Assembly: GCA_016218915.1 (NCBI GenBank)
Contig: JACRCQ010000061.1
Location: 62,001 to 126,000, forward strand
Source: Deltaproteobacteria bacterium
GTDB lineage: Bacteria; Myxococcota_A; Polyangia; Polyangiales; Polyangiaceae
Length of the DNA: 64,000 nucleotides
Direction: 5' to 3'
Positions 8,770 to 18,537 of the stretch are shown piece by piece. Position numbers and translations under genes: made by a program. Below the pieces are notes generated by a model, which saw only the letters and a list, made by a program, of their open reading frames with translations, was not told where the DNA came from and searched no databases. How positions within the stretch are numbered: position 1 is the first letter of the stretch; the number at the start of each line of letters is the position of its first letter.

Positions 8770-9896
8770 TGCGTGGGCGATTCTGGATCCCTTGCCTGGG
8801 TCTTGCCTTGCTCGGAGCAGCGGCGTGCTCGCTCGCCATCGGCAAAGCAGACCTGAGCGCAGTGCGCTGCGAGCAGGAGGGCCAGCAAGGCGCGCCGTCC
8901 TGTGACGAGGGGCAGATCTGCCTGCAGGGTGTGTGCACGGACTGCGGGGTCGCAGGCATTTGCGGTGCAGCGGGTACGGGCGGTGTCGGGGGAGAGGGCG
9001 GGACCGGGGGAACAGGCGGGACCGGCGGAGACGAGGCTGGTGTCGATGCGAACCAGGGCGGCTCAGCAGGAACGGGCGGCGCAACGCACGACGGCGGCAC
9101 CGGGGGAACGACCGAGGATGTGGTGGTGGATCCCGGGATAGAGCCGCCCCCTGATGTGGTTCAGGAGCCGCCCGAGCCACCGAGGAAGCTTGGGGAGAGC
9201 TGCACGATCGGCGGAACGAAGTGCGAGACGGGGCTGTTCTGCTCGCCGCCAGGGGCGCCCTTTGAAGGCGTGTGCTCCAAGAGCTGCTGCACATCCTCGG
9301 ATTCGCAATGCGCTGCGCAGTTCGTGTGCATTCCTGCATCGGCGGGCGGGATGTGCGTGGAAGCTGTGAAGCTGGGTCTGAAGCTGGGAGTGGCCCTGCC
9401 GACCATCTCCTGTACAAAGCCGGAGGACTGTCGCTCCGGCCGGTGCGACATGAGCGGGGGTGATGGCGGCAGCGGCAGGTGCATCGACATGTGCTGCTCG
9501 GACGGGGACTGCTCGGCCGGCGGAGGCAACTGTGCGTTCCTGGCGTATGGGAGCACGCCCGCGTGGCAATGCACGGTCTGGCCATCGGGGCACACGACGG
9601 AATATCCGGACAGCTGCGGGTCCGACGGAGACTGCAAGTCTGGCAGCTGCGTCACGGTCATCGGCAAGGTCTGCAATTCGCCCTGCTGCGCCAAGACCAA
9701 CTGCGGCGTGTACAGCGATTGCGGGTACTTCATGGAAGGCGACCTCGCCCTTCGGGAGTGCTTCGCTGGCGCGACCCCATCCTGCTGTACCAACCAGCAA
9801 TGCGCGCCCAACCAGGTGTGTGCCCCCCTGTGGACCGACGTTCCGACCGGGGGCATTCCGGCCTACAAGAAAGCATGGGTCTTGCGCTGCCAGTAG
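8769..9896 (+). CDS. Cys-rich Gly-linker lipoprotein
   Basis: This is a 375-residue lipoprotein with lipobox GAAAC (Cys20). A first Cys cluster (CDEGQICLQGVCTDCG) is followed by a Gly/Thr-rich linker (about residues 60-110) and an acidic Pro-rich spacer. A long Cys-rich body then carries repeated CxxxxDC, SCC and CC pairs (SKSCCTSSDSQC, DMCCSDGDCS, SPCCAKTNC). The layout suggests a string of small disulfide-bonded modules outside the cell. It is translationally coupled to the TPR gene upstream (TGATG), so the two may act together at the envelope. No enzymatic motif is present. Confidence 0.65.
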   Translation: MRGRFWIPCLGLALLGAAACSLAIGKADLSAVRCEQEGQQGAPSCDEGQICLQGVCTDCGVAGICGAAGTGGVGGEGGTGGTGGTGGDEAGVDANQGGSAGTGGATHDGGTGGTTEDVVVDPGIEPPPDVVQEPPEPPRKLGESCTIGGTKCETGLFCSPPGAPFEGVCSKSCCTSSDSQCAAQFVCIPASAGGMCVEAVKLGLKLGVALPTISCTKPEDCRSGRCDMSGGDGGSGRCIDMCCSDGDCSAGGGNCAFLAYGSTPAWQCTVWPSGHTTEYPDSCGSDGDCKSGSCVTVIGKVCNSPCCAKTNCGVYSDCGYFMEGDLALRECFAGATPSCCTNQQCAPNQVCAPLWTDVPTGGIPAYKKAWVLRCQ

Positions 9897-9991
9897 TCTC
9901 GTTGGATGATTGCTGAGCAGTGACAATGCGAGCCTCGTCCCCGGACAGGACATCAGCGCCGGTTCACTCCACGGGTCCGACCGTGGCGGCG

Positions 9992-11476
9992 ATGCTACGC
10001 ATTTGTCCAGAATGCCAGACGGTCTACGAGCCAGCGCCGCCAGGCTCAGGGCCGATCGATCGCTGTCCACGCGATGGTTGCGCGATCATCCTGCAGAGCG
10101 AATGGGAGGGCTCGGGTCGAGATCCGATCCTCGGGCGTACGGTTGCCGATCGCTTCACGGTGGTGGCGCGCCTGGGCGCGGGCTCCATGGGCGCTGTGTA
10201 CAAGGCGTGGCAGCAAGCGGTGGGCCGCTGGGTTGCGCTCAAGATCATGCGCTACGACAGGGCGAGCGATGCTGAGGCGCGAGCCAGGTTCGAGCGTGAG
10301 GCGCGCTCGATGTCGCAGCTGATGTCGCCCCACACCGTCACGGTCTACGACTTCGGCCAGGCGCAGGATGGCTCGGTGTTCCTCGCGATGGAGCTGCTCG
10401 AAGGCGAGTCGCTGGGCGCGAGGCTGCGCCGTGTGCGAAGGCTCAAGCTCTACGACTGCGTGAAGATCGCCCGCGAGGCGCTCCTGTCCCTGAGCGAAGC
10501 CCACGAAAAGGGAATCATCCATCGCGACCTGAAGCCGGACAACCTGTTCCTCGTTCGGGTGCCGGATGTCGCAGGTCGCCAGCGCGAGGTGTGCAAGCTG
10601 CTCGACTTCGGCATCGCGAAGCTGATGCGCGAGGAGCGCGCCATCGACGCGCTCGAGACGCAGGCAGGGACGGTCTTTGGAACGCCGCGCTACATGTCGC
10701 CCGAGCAGGCCCAGGGAAAGCCGCTCGATGCGCGAAGCGATCTGTATTCGCTCGGCGTGATCCTCTACCAGATGGTGGTCGGCAAGCCTCCCTTCGACGA
10801 GGAAGAGGCGGTGGTGGTGATGGCGCGTCACATCAAGACGCCGCCCAAGCCGCCCCGACAAGCTGCGCCCGAGGTGCCGATCCCCACTGCGCTCGAGCGC
10901 ATCATCCTGAAGGCGCTGTCCAAGGAGCCGAAGGATCGCCAGCCTGCGGCAGAGACCTTCATCCGCGCGCTGGATCGGATTGAGATCCCGCTCGACGACG
11001 AGACGACCGGGTCTGGATTGGTGATCGAGGGGGAGATCCTGCTGCGCGACGACGACGAGCCTTTGCCGACGCTGTCGCCGCCGCCTGTGCGGGCGCGAAA
11101 CCTGCTGCTGGCAGCGGGGATCACCCTGGGAATCACTCTGATCGTCGTGGTTTCGCTCCTCATCGGCCGCAGCGCCGGCAGGTCCTCGCACGGGGGAGCG
11201 ACTGCAGCGGCGTCATCCGGTCCACTGCCGCTCGCGGCAGAGGCGCCGGATGCGGCAATAGCGACGACACCGGCGCCATCGAAGTCGGCGGACACGGTAT
11301 CGATCGACCAGTTGCCAGTTGTGGGTGGACCTGCTCCAAAGACCCCCACGCCGGGTGCTGGGGGGCCGCGCACTTCGCAGCCGGCGACGCAGGCGACGAC
11401 TCCGACGGCCAAGACAGCGCCTCCGGTTGCGACAACGCCCCCCAAACCAGCCACGACTTACGAGCGCTTCGAGTAG
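9992..11476 (+). CDS. Transmembrane Ser/Thr protein kinase with zinc-ribbon N-terminus
   Basis: This is a 494-residue Hanks-type kinase. The N-terminus has a CxxC...C...C zinc ribbon (Cys5, 8, 25, 30). The kinase domain (about residues 45-310) has a Gly-loop (GAGSMGAVYK), VALK lysine, HRDLKPDN catalytic loop, DFGIAK and the APE-like MSPEQ, so it should be active. An acidic linker leads to a single membrane helix (LLLAAGITLGITLIVVVSLL). The outside part is a low-complexity Ala/Thr/Pro tail with no recognisable sensor domain. The start at 9992 places the ribbon at the extreme N-terminus; in-frame GTG 9920 and ATG 9926 are alternatives. The downstream gene starts 97 bases later. Confidence 0.9.
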   Translation: MLRICPECQTVYEPAPPGSGPIDRCPRDGCAIILQSEWEGSGRDPILGRTVADRFTVVARLGAGSMGAVYKAWQQAVGRWVALKIMRYDRASDAEARARFEREARSMSQLMSPHTVTVYDFGQAQDGSVFLAMELLEGESLGARLRRVRRLKLYDCVKIAREALLSLSEAHEKGIIHRDLKPDNLFLVRVPDVAGRQREVCKLLDFGIAKLMREERAIDALETQAGTVFGTPRYMSPEQAQGKPLDARSDLYSLGVILYQMVVGKPPFDEEEAVVVMARHIKTPPKPPRQAAPEVPIPTALERIILKALSKEPKDRQPAAETFIRALDRIEIPLDDETTGSGLVIEGEILLRDDDEPLPTLSPPPVRARNLLLAAGITLGITLIVVVSLLIGRSAGRSSHGGATAAASSGPLPLAAEAPDAAIATTPAPSKSADTVSIDQLPVVGGPAPKTPTPGAGGPRTSQPATQATTPTAKTAPPVATTPPKPATTYERFE

Positions 11477-11573
11477 TCCCCCCCCTGGCCGGGCCGGCGC
11501 ACGAAAAGACCGTCCGTCTGTTGCATCCGTTCGTTGCGGCACGCTTTCTGCGCGTGGTAGCGTCCGCGGCGAC

Positions 11574-14500
11574 ATGGATCCGCGCGAAGTCGACACCCTT
11601 GTTCAGCGTCTCGTTGCGAACCCTCACGACCAGGAGGTGCTGGCCTATGCCCACCAGGCTGGTGCCAGCGATCCGCGCGCCTACGCAACCTTGCTCGAGC
11701 GGGTCGGCCGCGAGACCCAGGATCCTGCGTACGCGAGCCACTGGCTGAGCGAAGCAGCGAACGTTTGGTCCACGACTCTGGGCGATGCCCATCACGCTGC
11801 AGAGGTCCTGCTGCTCGCGGTGGTCAAGGACCCGACGCAGGATGTGGCTGCGGATCGCCTGGGTCAGCTGTACCGGGAGAAGGGCGACGTCAAAGGCCTG
11901 GTCGCCCTGCTCGAGAAGCGAGCGAAGCTGCTTGCGCCGCTTACGGCGCAGAATCCCGACATGGCGTTGAAGGTCGCGTCGATGCACGAGGAGCTGGGAA
12001 CGCTCTGGTCCGAGGCTCCGCTTGCGCAGCCCGACCGTGCGCTGCAGCACTTCAAGCGGGCCTACGAGACCGATCCCCGCTCGCAGTTTGCGATCTACTC
12101 GGCCCGCGAGCTTTTCAAGCAGCAGGGCCAGTGGATGGAAGCGGTTCCGCTGTTCGAGATGGAGCAGGCGCTGGTTGCCGAGCCGGAGCGCAAGGTCGCG
12201 CTCTACCGCGACGAAGCGAGCGTGCGCAAGGCCGGTGGCGACCTCGCGGGTTCCACGGAAGTGCTGCGCACGGCGCGCGCGTATGCGCCGGAAGACTACG
12301 GCCTGATCCAGGAGCTGGCTGCGCAGATCCTCGAGCGAGTGCAAGCTGGACAGCCGGTGCCGCGCGAGGAACGCGAAGAGGGCGCAGAGTACTTCGTGGC
12401 ATTGGCCGAGGCCTACGACGGCGAGAACGGCTACTCGTACTCGGTCGCTGCGTTGGATCTGTCTCCTGGGCAGGACCGCGCCGTTCAGCTGGCAACGTAC
12501 TACGGCAACCAGATCGGGCGCGGCGGCGAGCTGGCCCCGCGCTGGAAGCGCTATCTCGACGCCAACCCCAACGGCGCGATGGCGCCGCAGGTCCGTCAGG
12601 ATCTCGGCCAGGTGCTCGAGCAGTCAGGCGAGCTCGAGCAGGCCATCGGCGTGATGAAGGCCGGAGGGCGTGCTGATCCGCAGGCCGAGGCCAAGCTCAC
12701 GGAGCTCTACCAGAGCCAGGGCAGGACCGATCAGGCTGTTGCGCACATGGAGCAGTCTGCCTCTGAGCTCCCCAGCCCGGAGAAGGTTGCCAAGCTGCTC
12801 GAATCCGCTTCCCTGCTCGCGAGCAAGCGTCAGACCAAGGAAGCGCTCGCCAAGTACATGGAGGTCCTGTCGCTCGATCCGGTGTCACCGGAAGCGCTGT
12901 CCTGGGTCGACGAGCACCTGCGTCAGAAGAGGCAGTTCCCCGAGCTGCGCGACGTCTACCAGGCTGCCGCGCGTGCGCCCAACCTCGCCCCGGAGCAGCG
13001 CAAGAAGTACCTGTCCACGGTTGCGAACATCTGCGAGCAGCAGCTGCGCGATCTCGACGGTGCGATCAATGCGCTCAAGCAGCTGTCGCAGATCGATGCT
13101 GGAGCGCGCGACAACCTGCGGCGTCTGCTCGAGAAGGGGCAGCGCTGGGACGATCTCGCCGTGCTTCTGGACCAGGAGTCGTCGGAGGCACCGGATCAGG
13201 AAGCGCAGATCGCCCTGCTCAAGAAGCTGGCGGCGATGCAGGAGCAGAAGCGCAAGGACCCGGTGGCTGCAGGCGAAGCCTGGGCGCGTCTGGCTGCGCT
13301 CATGTCCGGCGACGAGAGCCCGATCAACGCGGCGGTCAAGCTGTTCGAGAAGGGACATCGTCTCGACCTGGCCGCGCTCGCGATCTCCGACAACGTATCC
13401 GCTGTCGACTCGCAGGACTCGCGCATGGCGCTGCTGATGAAGCTGGGCGACCTGCGCGACAAGACCAACGACGCTGCGGGCGCAGGGGAAGCCTTTGCCG
13501 AGGCAGCGGAAGCAGGCGCCGGAGCCAAGGCGTGGGAAGCAGCCGAGCGCTGCTTCGCGCAGGCGGAGCGATGGGAGGACACGGCACGCGCGATCGGCGA
13601 GCTTGCCAACATCGCCTCCGAGCCCAGGGACAAGGCGACGCTGCACAACCGCGAGGCCGAGTACCTTTTCCGCGCGGGAGACCAGGCCAGCGGGATCCTG
13701 CGTCTGGAGCAGTCCACGGATCTCGATCCGGCCAATGACACCTACGCCTTGAGCCTCGAGGAGCGCTACAAGGAGACGGAGCGCATCGACGACCTGATCC
13801 AGTTCCTGCAGCGTCGCGCTGAGAAGCTCACGGACAAAGCCAAGCGCGTGGCGCTTCGCAAGCGCGGGGCCGAGATGCTCCGCTCGCACGTGGGCGACGC
13901 AGACGGTGCGCGCGAGATGCTGATGAAGGTGCTCGAGGACGGCGACGATCTCGATGCGCTGCAGCAGCTGGCCGACGACGCGCGTGAGCGGGGTGAATAC
14001 CAGGAAGAGGTTTCCCTGCTGCACAGGCTCGTGACCGCGACGTCCGACAGCGAATCCAAGATCCAGGTCCTGCTGCGCGAGGCATCCGTGCTCTCCACGG
14101 ATCTCACCGAGCTCGAGACCTCTGCGGATCGGTACCACGAAGTGCTGCGTCTCGACCCCAAGAACCTGTCGGCCCTGGGCGCGCTGGCCGACGTGGAGGA
14201 GCGACGCGAGAACTACAAGGGCGCGGCCGAGGCGCTCGAGAAGCTGCTCGCCGCAGCCACGGAGAAGGACGAGAAGATCCAGATCGCGCAGCGCCTTGCC
14301 ACGATCTACGAGGTGAGCCTCGAGGACGTGCGCGGTGCGATCCGGGCGTACGAGGCGGTGCACGCCACGGACCCCGACGACTTCGAGGCCGTGCAGAAGC
14401 TGGTCGGGCTCTGCGAGAGCGTCGAAGCCTGGGACCGGACCGCCGAGCTTCTCGCCAAGCTCATCGAGGTGGAGGGCGATCCTGCCGAGGCCTCCAACCT

Positions 14501-16517
14501 CGCACGTCGCATGGCCACGATCATGCACGAGCGTCTCGAGAAGGGCCAGGAGGCGCTGGCCGTGCTCGAAGGCCTGGCCGACGAAGGCGACGAGCCTTGC
14601 CGCGAGGCCTACATCGAGCTCGGCGACAAGCTCAACTTCAAGGGCATCGTCGCCATGAAGATGCGCGACTGGTACGCCACCGCAGGCGCCGCCAAGCAGC
14701 ACGAAGCCTGGCAGGGTGCCTTCGAACGCTTCGTCGAGATGGGACGCGAAGGCGAAGCCGCCCTCGTCGCGGTCGAGCTCATCCGCACCAAGGGCTCCAC
14801 CCCCGAGATCATCGACAAGCTCGAGGAGATCGCGGTCAAGCTCAAGGACCTCGACGCGCTCGGCGCTGCCCATGATACCCGCGCCCGTGAGCTCTCCGGC
14901 CCGGAGCGCGCTTCCGAATACGTCCGTCAGGCCGAGGTGCTCGTCCAGGCTGGCGTCGACCCCACCGAAGCCGTACAGCATGGCGAGCAGGGGCTCACGA
15001 GCGTTCCTCCCAGCGAGGTCGAGCCTCTGCTCGAACGCCTCAGCCAGATCCTCCCCGCCCCCGGACACATCATCGACCTGTACGAGCGTCAGGTCAGCCG
15101 CTGCAAGGCGCCGGGCGATCGTCTCAATGCCCTGGCCCGCGCAGCGCAGGTCGCTGCCTTCAAGGGTGCGATCGATCGGGCGCAGAGCCTGTTCGAGCTC
15201 GCGTTGGGAGGCGGCGTTCGCGAGGAGACCCTCGAAGTGCTCGAGCGAACCGCTGCGGAAGGCGACTCGGTCCACGGCGGTACTCTGCTTCGACAGACTC
15301 TCGCGAACTCTCTCGCATCCGGCAGCCACGGGCTGCGCGATGGTGGACGCACGCGCTCTGCGCTGCTGCGTCGTGCTGCCAGCCTCGCCTACAAGGAGCT
15401 CGGCGACGCGCCCAAGGCGTTCGAATGGCTCTCGCAGGCTCTGGTCACCCACGTCGAGCCGGCAACCCTCGACGCTCTCGAAGAGCTGGGCGAAACCGCC
15501 AACGACATCAAGAAGGTCGAAGAAGTCCTCAGCAAGGCGCTCGAAGAGGTCTTCGACGGACCGCTCGTGCGTCAGCTCGTGACCCGTCGCGCCAAGCTCC
15601 GCAGGGAGCGCCTCGACGACAAGCAGGGCGCAGCAGCCGACCTCAAGAAGCTGCACGACCTTTCCCCCACGGACGCTGCGATCACCGACGAGCTCTACGG
15701 ATTGCTCACCGAGCTGCGCGACTACCGCGCCATGGTGCAGCTGCTCGAGGATCAGATCCTGCGGGGCAAGGACCCGGCCGTCCGCGCCGAGCTGGCCCGC
15801 AAAGCAGCGCGCCTCTGGGAAGAGCGGCTCGCAGATCCTCGCGAAGCTGCAGATGCCTGGCGGCGCGTGCTGCGCATGAAGCCCGCAGACCCTGAAGCCC
15901 AGGGTGGGCTCGAACGAGCCAAGAGCAACATGCTCAAGAAGCCCGAGTCGCTCGCGCCTCCTTCTCCCGAAGAATTCAGCCCTATCCCCAAGATGCCGAG
16001 CGCTGCACCGGTTCCCAAGCCTGCGCCCGCTGCCGCGCCGGTCGAGGCTGCCCCGCCGGTCGAGGCCGCCCCGCCGGTCGACTCTCCTTCCGGCGAGTCG
16101 CCCGAGAACATCACGACCATGGACCTCGGCCCGGGTGAAGCCGTCGAAGAGCCGGTCGACAAGCCCCAGCGCCCGGACATCTCGTTCAGGCGCACGGGCG
16201 AGGACGAGCCCACGCTCTCGACTCCGATCGACATGGTGGCGCCGCAGCTCGTCGGGCTCGATCAAGCGCAGCCAGCACCACAAGCAGCAGCGACGCCCTA
16301 TGTTCCTGAGGACGAAATCGAATCGATCGATGATGCCGAATCGGTGAACGACGACGAGCTGCTGACGCTGGACGAGCCTCATCCCGGGCCTGTCGACGGC
16401 CTGCCTGCTGCCCCGCCTGCCGGGCTACCTGCTGCGCCGCCTGCTGGACTGCCCCCGCCGCCTGCGGGACTGCCTGCAGCGCCGCCTGCGGGACTGCCCC
16501 CACCTCCCAAGAAGTAG
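11574..16517 (+). CDS. Giant TPR-like repeat protein with Pro-rich tail
   Basis: This 1647-residue protein is made almost wholly of alpha-helical hairpins of the TPR/HAT type. Recurring patterns include AYETDPRSQFAIYSARELF, RLDPKNLSALGALADVEERR and EAADAWRRVLRMKPADPEA. It has no signal peptide or membrane helix, so it is probably a cytoplasmic scaffold. The last 180 residues are Pro/Ala/Val-rich and finish in a short tandem repeat of the type PAAPPAGL encoded at about 16390-16510. ATG 11574 is taken because the helical pattern begins there; the frame is open further upstream over kinase-gene DNA. Lying behind the kinase gene, it is a plausible partner or substrate. Similar giant repeat proteins are common in myxobacteria. 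Confidence 0.7.
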   Translation: MDPREVDTLVQRLVANPHDQEVLAYAHQAGASDPRAYATLLERVGRETQDPAYASHWLSEAANVWSTTLGDAHHAAEVLLLAVVKDPTQDVAADRLGQLYREKGDVKGLVALLEKRAKLLAPLTAQNPDMALKVASMHEELGTLWSEAPLAQPDRALQHFKRAYETDPRSQFAIYSARELFKQQGQWMEAVPLFEMEQALVAEPERKVALYRDEASVRKAGGDLAGSTEVLRTARAYAPEDYGLIQELAAQILERVQAGQPVPREEREEGAEYFVALAEAYDGENGYSYSVAALDLSPGQDRAVQLATYYGNQIGRGGELAPRWKRYLDANPNGAMAPQVRQDLGQVLEQSGELEQAIGVMKAGGRADPQAEAKLTELYQSQGRTDQAVAHMEQSASELPSPEKVAKLLESASLLASKRQTKEALAKYMEVLSLDPVSPEALSWVDEHLRQKRQFPELRDVYQAAARAPNLAPEQRKKYLSTVANICEQQLRDLDGAINALKQLSQIDAGARDNLRRLLEKGQRWDDLAVLLDQESSEAPDQEAQIALLKKLAAMQEQKRKDPVAAGEAWARLAALMSGDESPINAAVKLFEKGHRLDLAALAISDNVSAVDSQDSRMALLMKLGDLRDKTNDAAGAGEAFAEAAEAGAGAKAWEAAERCFAQAERWEDTARAIGELANIASEPRDKATLHNREAEYLFRAGDQASGILRLEQSTDLDPANDTYALSLEERYKETERIDDLIQFLQRRAEKLTDKAKRVALRKRGAEMLRSHVGDADGAREMLMKVLEDGDDLDALQQLADDARERGEYQEEVSLLHRLVTATSDSESKIQVLLREASVLSTDLTELETSADRYHEVLRLDPKNLSALGALADVEERRENYKGAAEALEKLLAAATEKDEKIQIAQRLATIYEVSLEDVRGAIRAYEAVHATDPDDFEAVQKLVGLCESVEAWDRTAELLAKLIEVEGDPAEASNLARRMATIMHERLEKGQEALAVLEGLADEGDEPCREAYIELGDKLNFKGIVAMKMRDWYATAGAAKQHEAWQGAFERFVEMGREGEAALVAVELIRTKGSTPEIIDKLEEIAVKLKDLDALGAAHDTRARELSGPERASEYVRQAEVLVQAGVDPTEAVQHGEQGLTSVPPSEVEPLLERLSQILPAPGHIIDLYERQVSRCKAPGDRLNALARAAQVAAFKGAIDRAQSLFELALGGGVREETLEVLERTAAEGDSVHGGTLLRQTLANSLASGSHGLRDGGRTRSALLRRAASLAYKELGDAPKAFEWLSQALVTHVEPATLDALEELGETANDIKKVEEVLSKALEEVFDGPLVRQLVTRRAKLRRERLDDKQGAAADLKKLHDLSPTDAAITDELYGLLTELRDYRAMVQLLEDQILRGKDPAVRAELARKAARLWEERLADPREAADAWRRVLRMKPADPEAQGGLERAKSNMLKKPESLAPPSPEEFSPIPKMPSAAPVPKPAPAAAPVEAAPPVEAAPPVDSPSGESPENITTMDLGPGEAVEEPVDKPQRPDISFRRTGEDEPTLSTPIDMVAPQLVGLDQAQPAPQAAATPYVPEDEIESIDDAESVNDDELLTLDEPHPGPVDGLPAAPPAGLPAAPPAGLPPPPAGLPAAPPAGLPPPPKK

Positions 16518-16596
16518 CCTTGATCACCCCATGACGCCGTGACGCGTGGCGCCGCACTCGCTCGCTCACGCTCGCGGCTCCGCTTCAGGATCCGTT

Positions 16597-17487
16597 CTAC
16601 GCGCGAACCGTGAGCGTCGCGCTGCTCTCTTCCGCATCGATCTGCGCGTTTGCGCCGAGAACGATCGGCTCGTTTCGCAGCCCGTGACCCACGCACAGCC
16701 CGTCGATCACGGGCACGCCGAGCTCACCGAGAATCCCTCGCAGCACGTCGCGCGCGCACACGCCATCTGCACCGGGATTGCACTCGGTGAACTCGCCCAG
16801 AACCACGCCTGCCACGCTGGCCAGGTGCCCTCCCATCAGCATCGTCGTGAGCATGCGATCGATGCGATAGGGGCGCTCGCCGACGTCTTCGAGCAGCAGG
16901 ATGGCTCCTGACGGTACGCGAAGCCGTCCACCTGCTGCACACGCATGCAGCACGGTCAGATTCCCTCCGAACAGCCTGCCGGACGCGCGTCCTTGCCGCA
17001 GCGTGCCAAGACCGGTCCAGGTGCGGATGCGCTCCGGAGCCTCGAGCGCATCGAGCCAGCGAGCCCGGTCTGCTTCGCAGCCGCGTCCGAGCAGGGCCAC
17101 CATGGGGGCGTGCATGGACATGACCCCCACGCGCGCGGCTTCCACGTGCAGCACGGTCACGTCGGAGAAGCCGACGATCCACTTCGGATCCCTGGAAAAG
17201 GCCTCCCAATCCGGCAGATGCGCCACGTGATGAAGCCCGTAGCCGCCCCGCATGGCGATCACGGCGCGAGCGTTCGGATCCGCGATCGCGGCGACCAGCT
17301 CGCGGCCCCTGCGGGCAGCATCCCCTGCCAGATACCCGGCCACGGTGAACACGTCGCGCCGAAATTCGACCTTGTAACGCCGGGACAGCCATCCAAGACC
17401 CAGCCAGCCGAGATTCGGCTCAAAGGGGCCAGAGGGGGCGACGGCAATGACGCGGTCGCCGGGGTGCAGCGCAGGCGGACGGACCAT
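16597..17487 (-). CDS. LD-carboxypeptidase (murein tetrapeptide carboxypeptidase, S66 family)
   Basis: This 296-residue enzyme of peptidase family S66 removes the terminal D-Ala from murein tetrapeptides during cell-wall recycling. Visible features are the N-terminal PPALHPGDRVIAVAPSGP, the MRGGYG motif, the nucleophile elbow VGFSDVT with Ser, the LLEDVGERPYRIDRML segment supplying Glu, and a C-terminal GHG with the catalytic His. The length is normal and no signal peptide is seen, as expected for the cytoplasmic recycling enzyme. ATG 17487 is chosen; ATG 17508 would add seven residues. The gene is divergent from the acyltransferase gene. Confidence 0.88.
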   Translation of the reverse strand: MVRPPALHPGDRVIAVAPSGPFEPNLGWLGLGWLSRRYKVEFRRDVFTVAGYLAGDAARRGRELVAAIADPNARAVIAMRGGYGLHHVAHLPDWEAFSRDPKWIVGFSDVTVLHVEAARVGVMSMHAPMVALLGRGCEADRARWLDALEAPERIRTWTGLGTLRQGRASGRLFGGNLTVLHACAAGGRLRVPSGAILLLEDVGERPYRIDRMLTTMLMGGHLASVAGVVLGEFTECNPGADGVCARDVLRGILGELGVPVIDGLCVGHGLRNEPIVLGANAQIDAEESSATLTVRA

Positions 17488-17581
17488 GGCAGGGCCCACA
17501 ACTACCATCGGGAGCAACGGGCGGGTTGCACGGACTTGTGATTTGGGATTCGGTCGCCAAGGACTATCCTGCGGGGACGGC

Positions 17582-18493
17582 ATGGGGATCACGACCGCAT
17601 TGGCGAAGAGGGCGACCCGGAGCGAGTCCACGCTCCGCGGCAAGCTGCTTGGATTCGTGCGAGGGGAGCTCGACGATCTGATCCAGCGCGTGGCTGGCAA
17701 CGACTTCGACAAGCGCATCGCGCAGATCCAGGCACGGGGGCAGGGCGCGGATCCGTTCGGGTTCGATCCTGAGTGGGCGAAGTACGCGCTGGCGAGCGCA
17801 GCGCTCTTCCACAAGTACTACTTCCGGGTGGAGACGCACGGCATCGACAACGTCCCAGAGGGGCGTGCGCTGCTGATCGCCAACCACTCCGGGCAGATCC
17901 CGATCGACGCGGGGCTGATCCTGTCAGCGATGTTCTACGACGCGAACCCGCCGAGGATGCTTCGGAGCATGGTCGAGAAGTGGTCGCAGACGCTGCCGGT
18001 GGTGTCGACGTTCTTTGCCCGATGCGGGCAGGTCGTGGGCGTACCCGAGAACGCGACGCGCCTGCTGGAGATGGGCGAAGCGCTGCTCGTGTTTCCTGAG
18101 GGCACCCGAGGCATCTCCAAGCCCTTCAGCGAGCGCTACCGCCTGCAGGATTTCGGGCTGGGCTTCATGCGGCTGGCCCTCGAGACCCGCACGCCGATCG
18201 TGCCGATCGCAGTGGTGGGAGCTGAGGAGCAGTACATCAACCTGGGCAACGTGCAGTCGCTGGCGCGAGCCCTCAAGATGCCCGTGTTCCCGATCGTGCC
18301 GCAGTGGATGATCCCCGGATTGCAGATGCCGCTGCCCACGCGCTACCGGATCTACTTCGGCGATCCGCTGGAGTTCAAGGGTGATCCTGATGACGAGGAC
18401 GCGGTGATGGAGGAGAAGGTCGAGGTGGTGCGCGCCACGATCCAGGCCATGATCAATCGCGGGCTCAAGCAACGAAAAGGTCTGTTCTGGTGA
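17582..18493 (+). CDS. PlsC-like lysophospholipid acyltransferase
   Basis: This is a 303-residue glycerolipid acyltransferase. Block I reads NHSGQIPID, where His and Asp are separated by six residues as in the MGAT/TMEM68-like branch rather than the HX4D of PlsC. Block III is FPEGTRG, and a later PIVPIAVVG block is also present. There is no signal peptide; the enzyme probably sits at the inner face of the membrane and uses an acyl-CoA or acyl-ACP donor. ATG 17582 follows GGGGA at good spacing. The next gene, an SDR protein 44 bases downstream, probably forms an operon with it. Acyltransferase/SDR pairs of this type are also known in actinobacteria. Confidence 0.85.
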   Translation: MGITTALAKRATRSESTLRGKLLGFVRGELDDLIQRVAGNDFDKRIAQIQARGQGADPFGFDPEWAKYALASAALFHKYYFRVETHGIDNVPEGRALLIANHSGQIPIDAGLILSAMFYDANPPRMLRSMVEKWSQTLPVVSTFFARCGQVVGVPENATRLLEMGEALLVFPEGTRGISKPFSERYRLQDFGLGFMRLALETRTPIVPIAVVGAEEQYINLGNVQSLARALKMPVFPIVPQWMIPGLQMPLPTRYRIYFGDPLEFKGDPDDEDAVMEEKVEVVRATIQAMINRGLKQRKGLFW

Positions 18494-18537
18494 GGGTCCC
18501 TGCTGTGCGGGGGTGATGGCTGCAACGGACGACGCAG

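Noticed and set aside
12885..16382. A minus-strand open frame of more than 1100 codons opposite the giant repeat protein
   Set aside because: It mirrors the codon bias of the plus-strand gene, has no coherent domain and no ribosome-binding site. Such antisense frames are common in GC-rich genomes.
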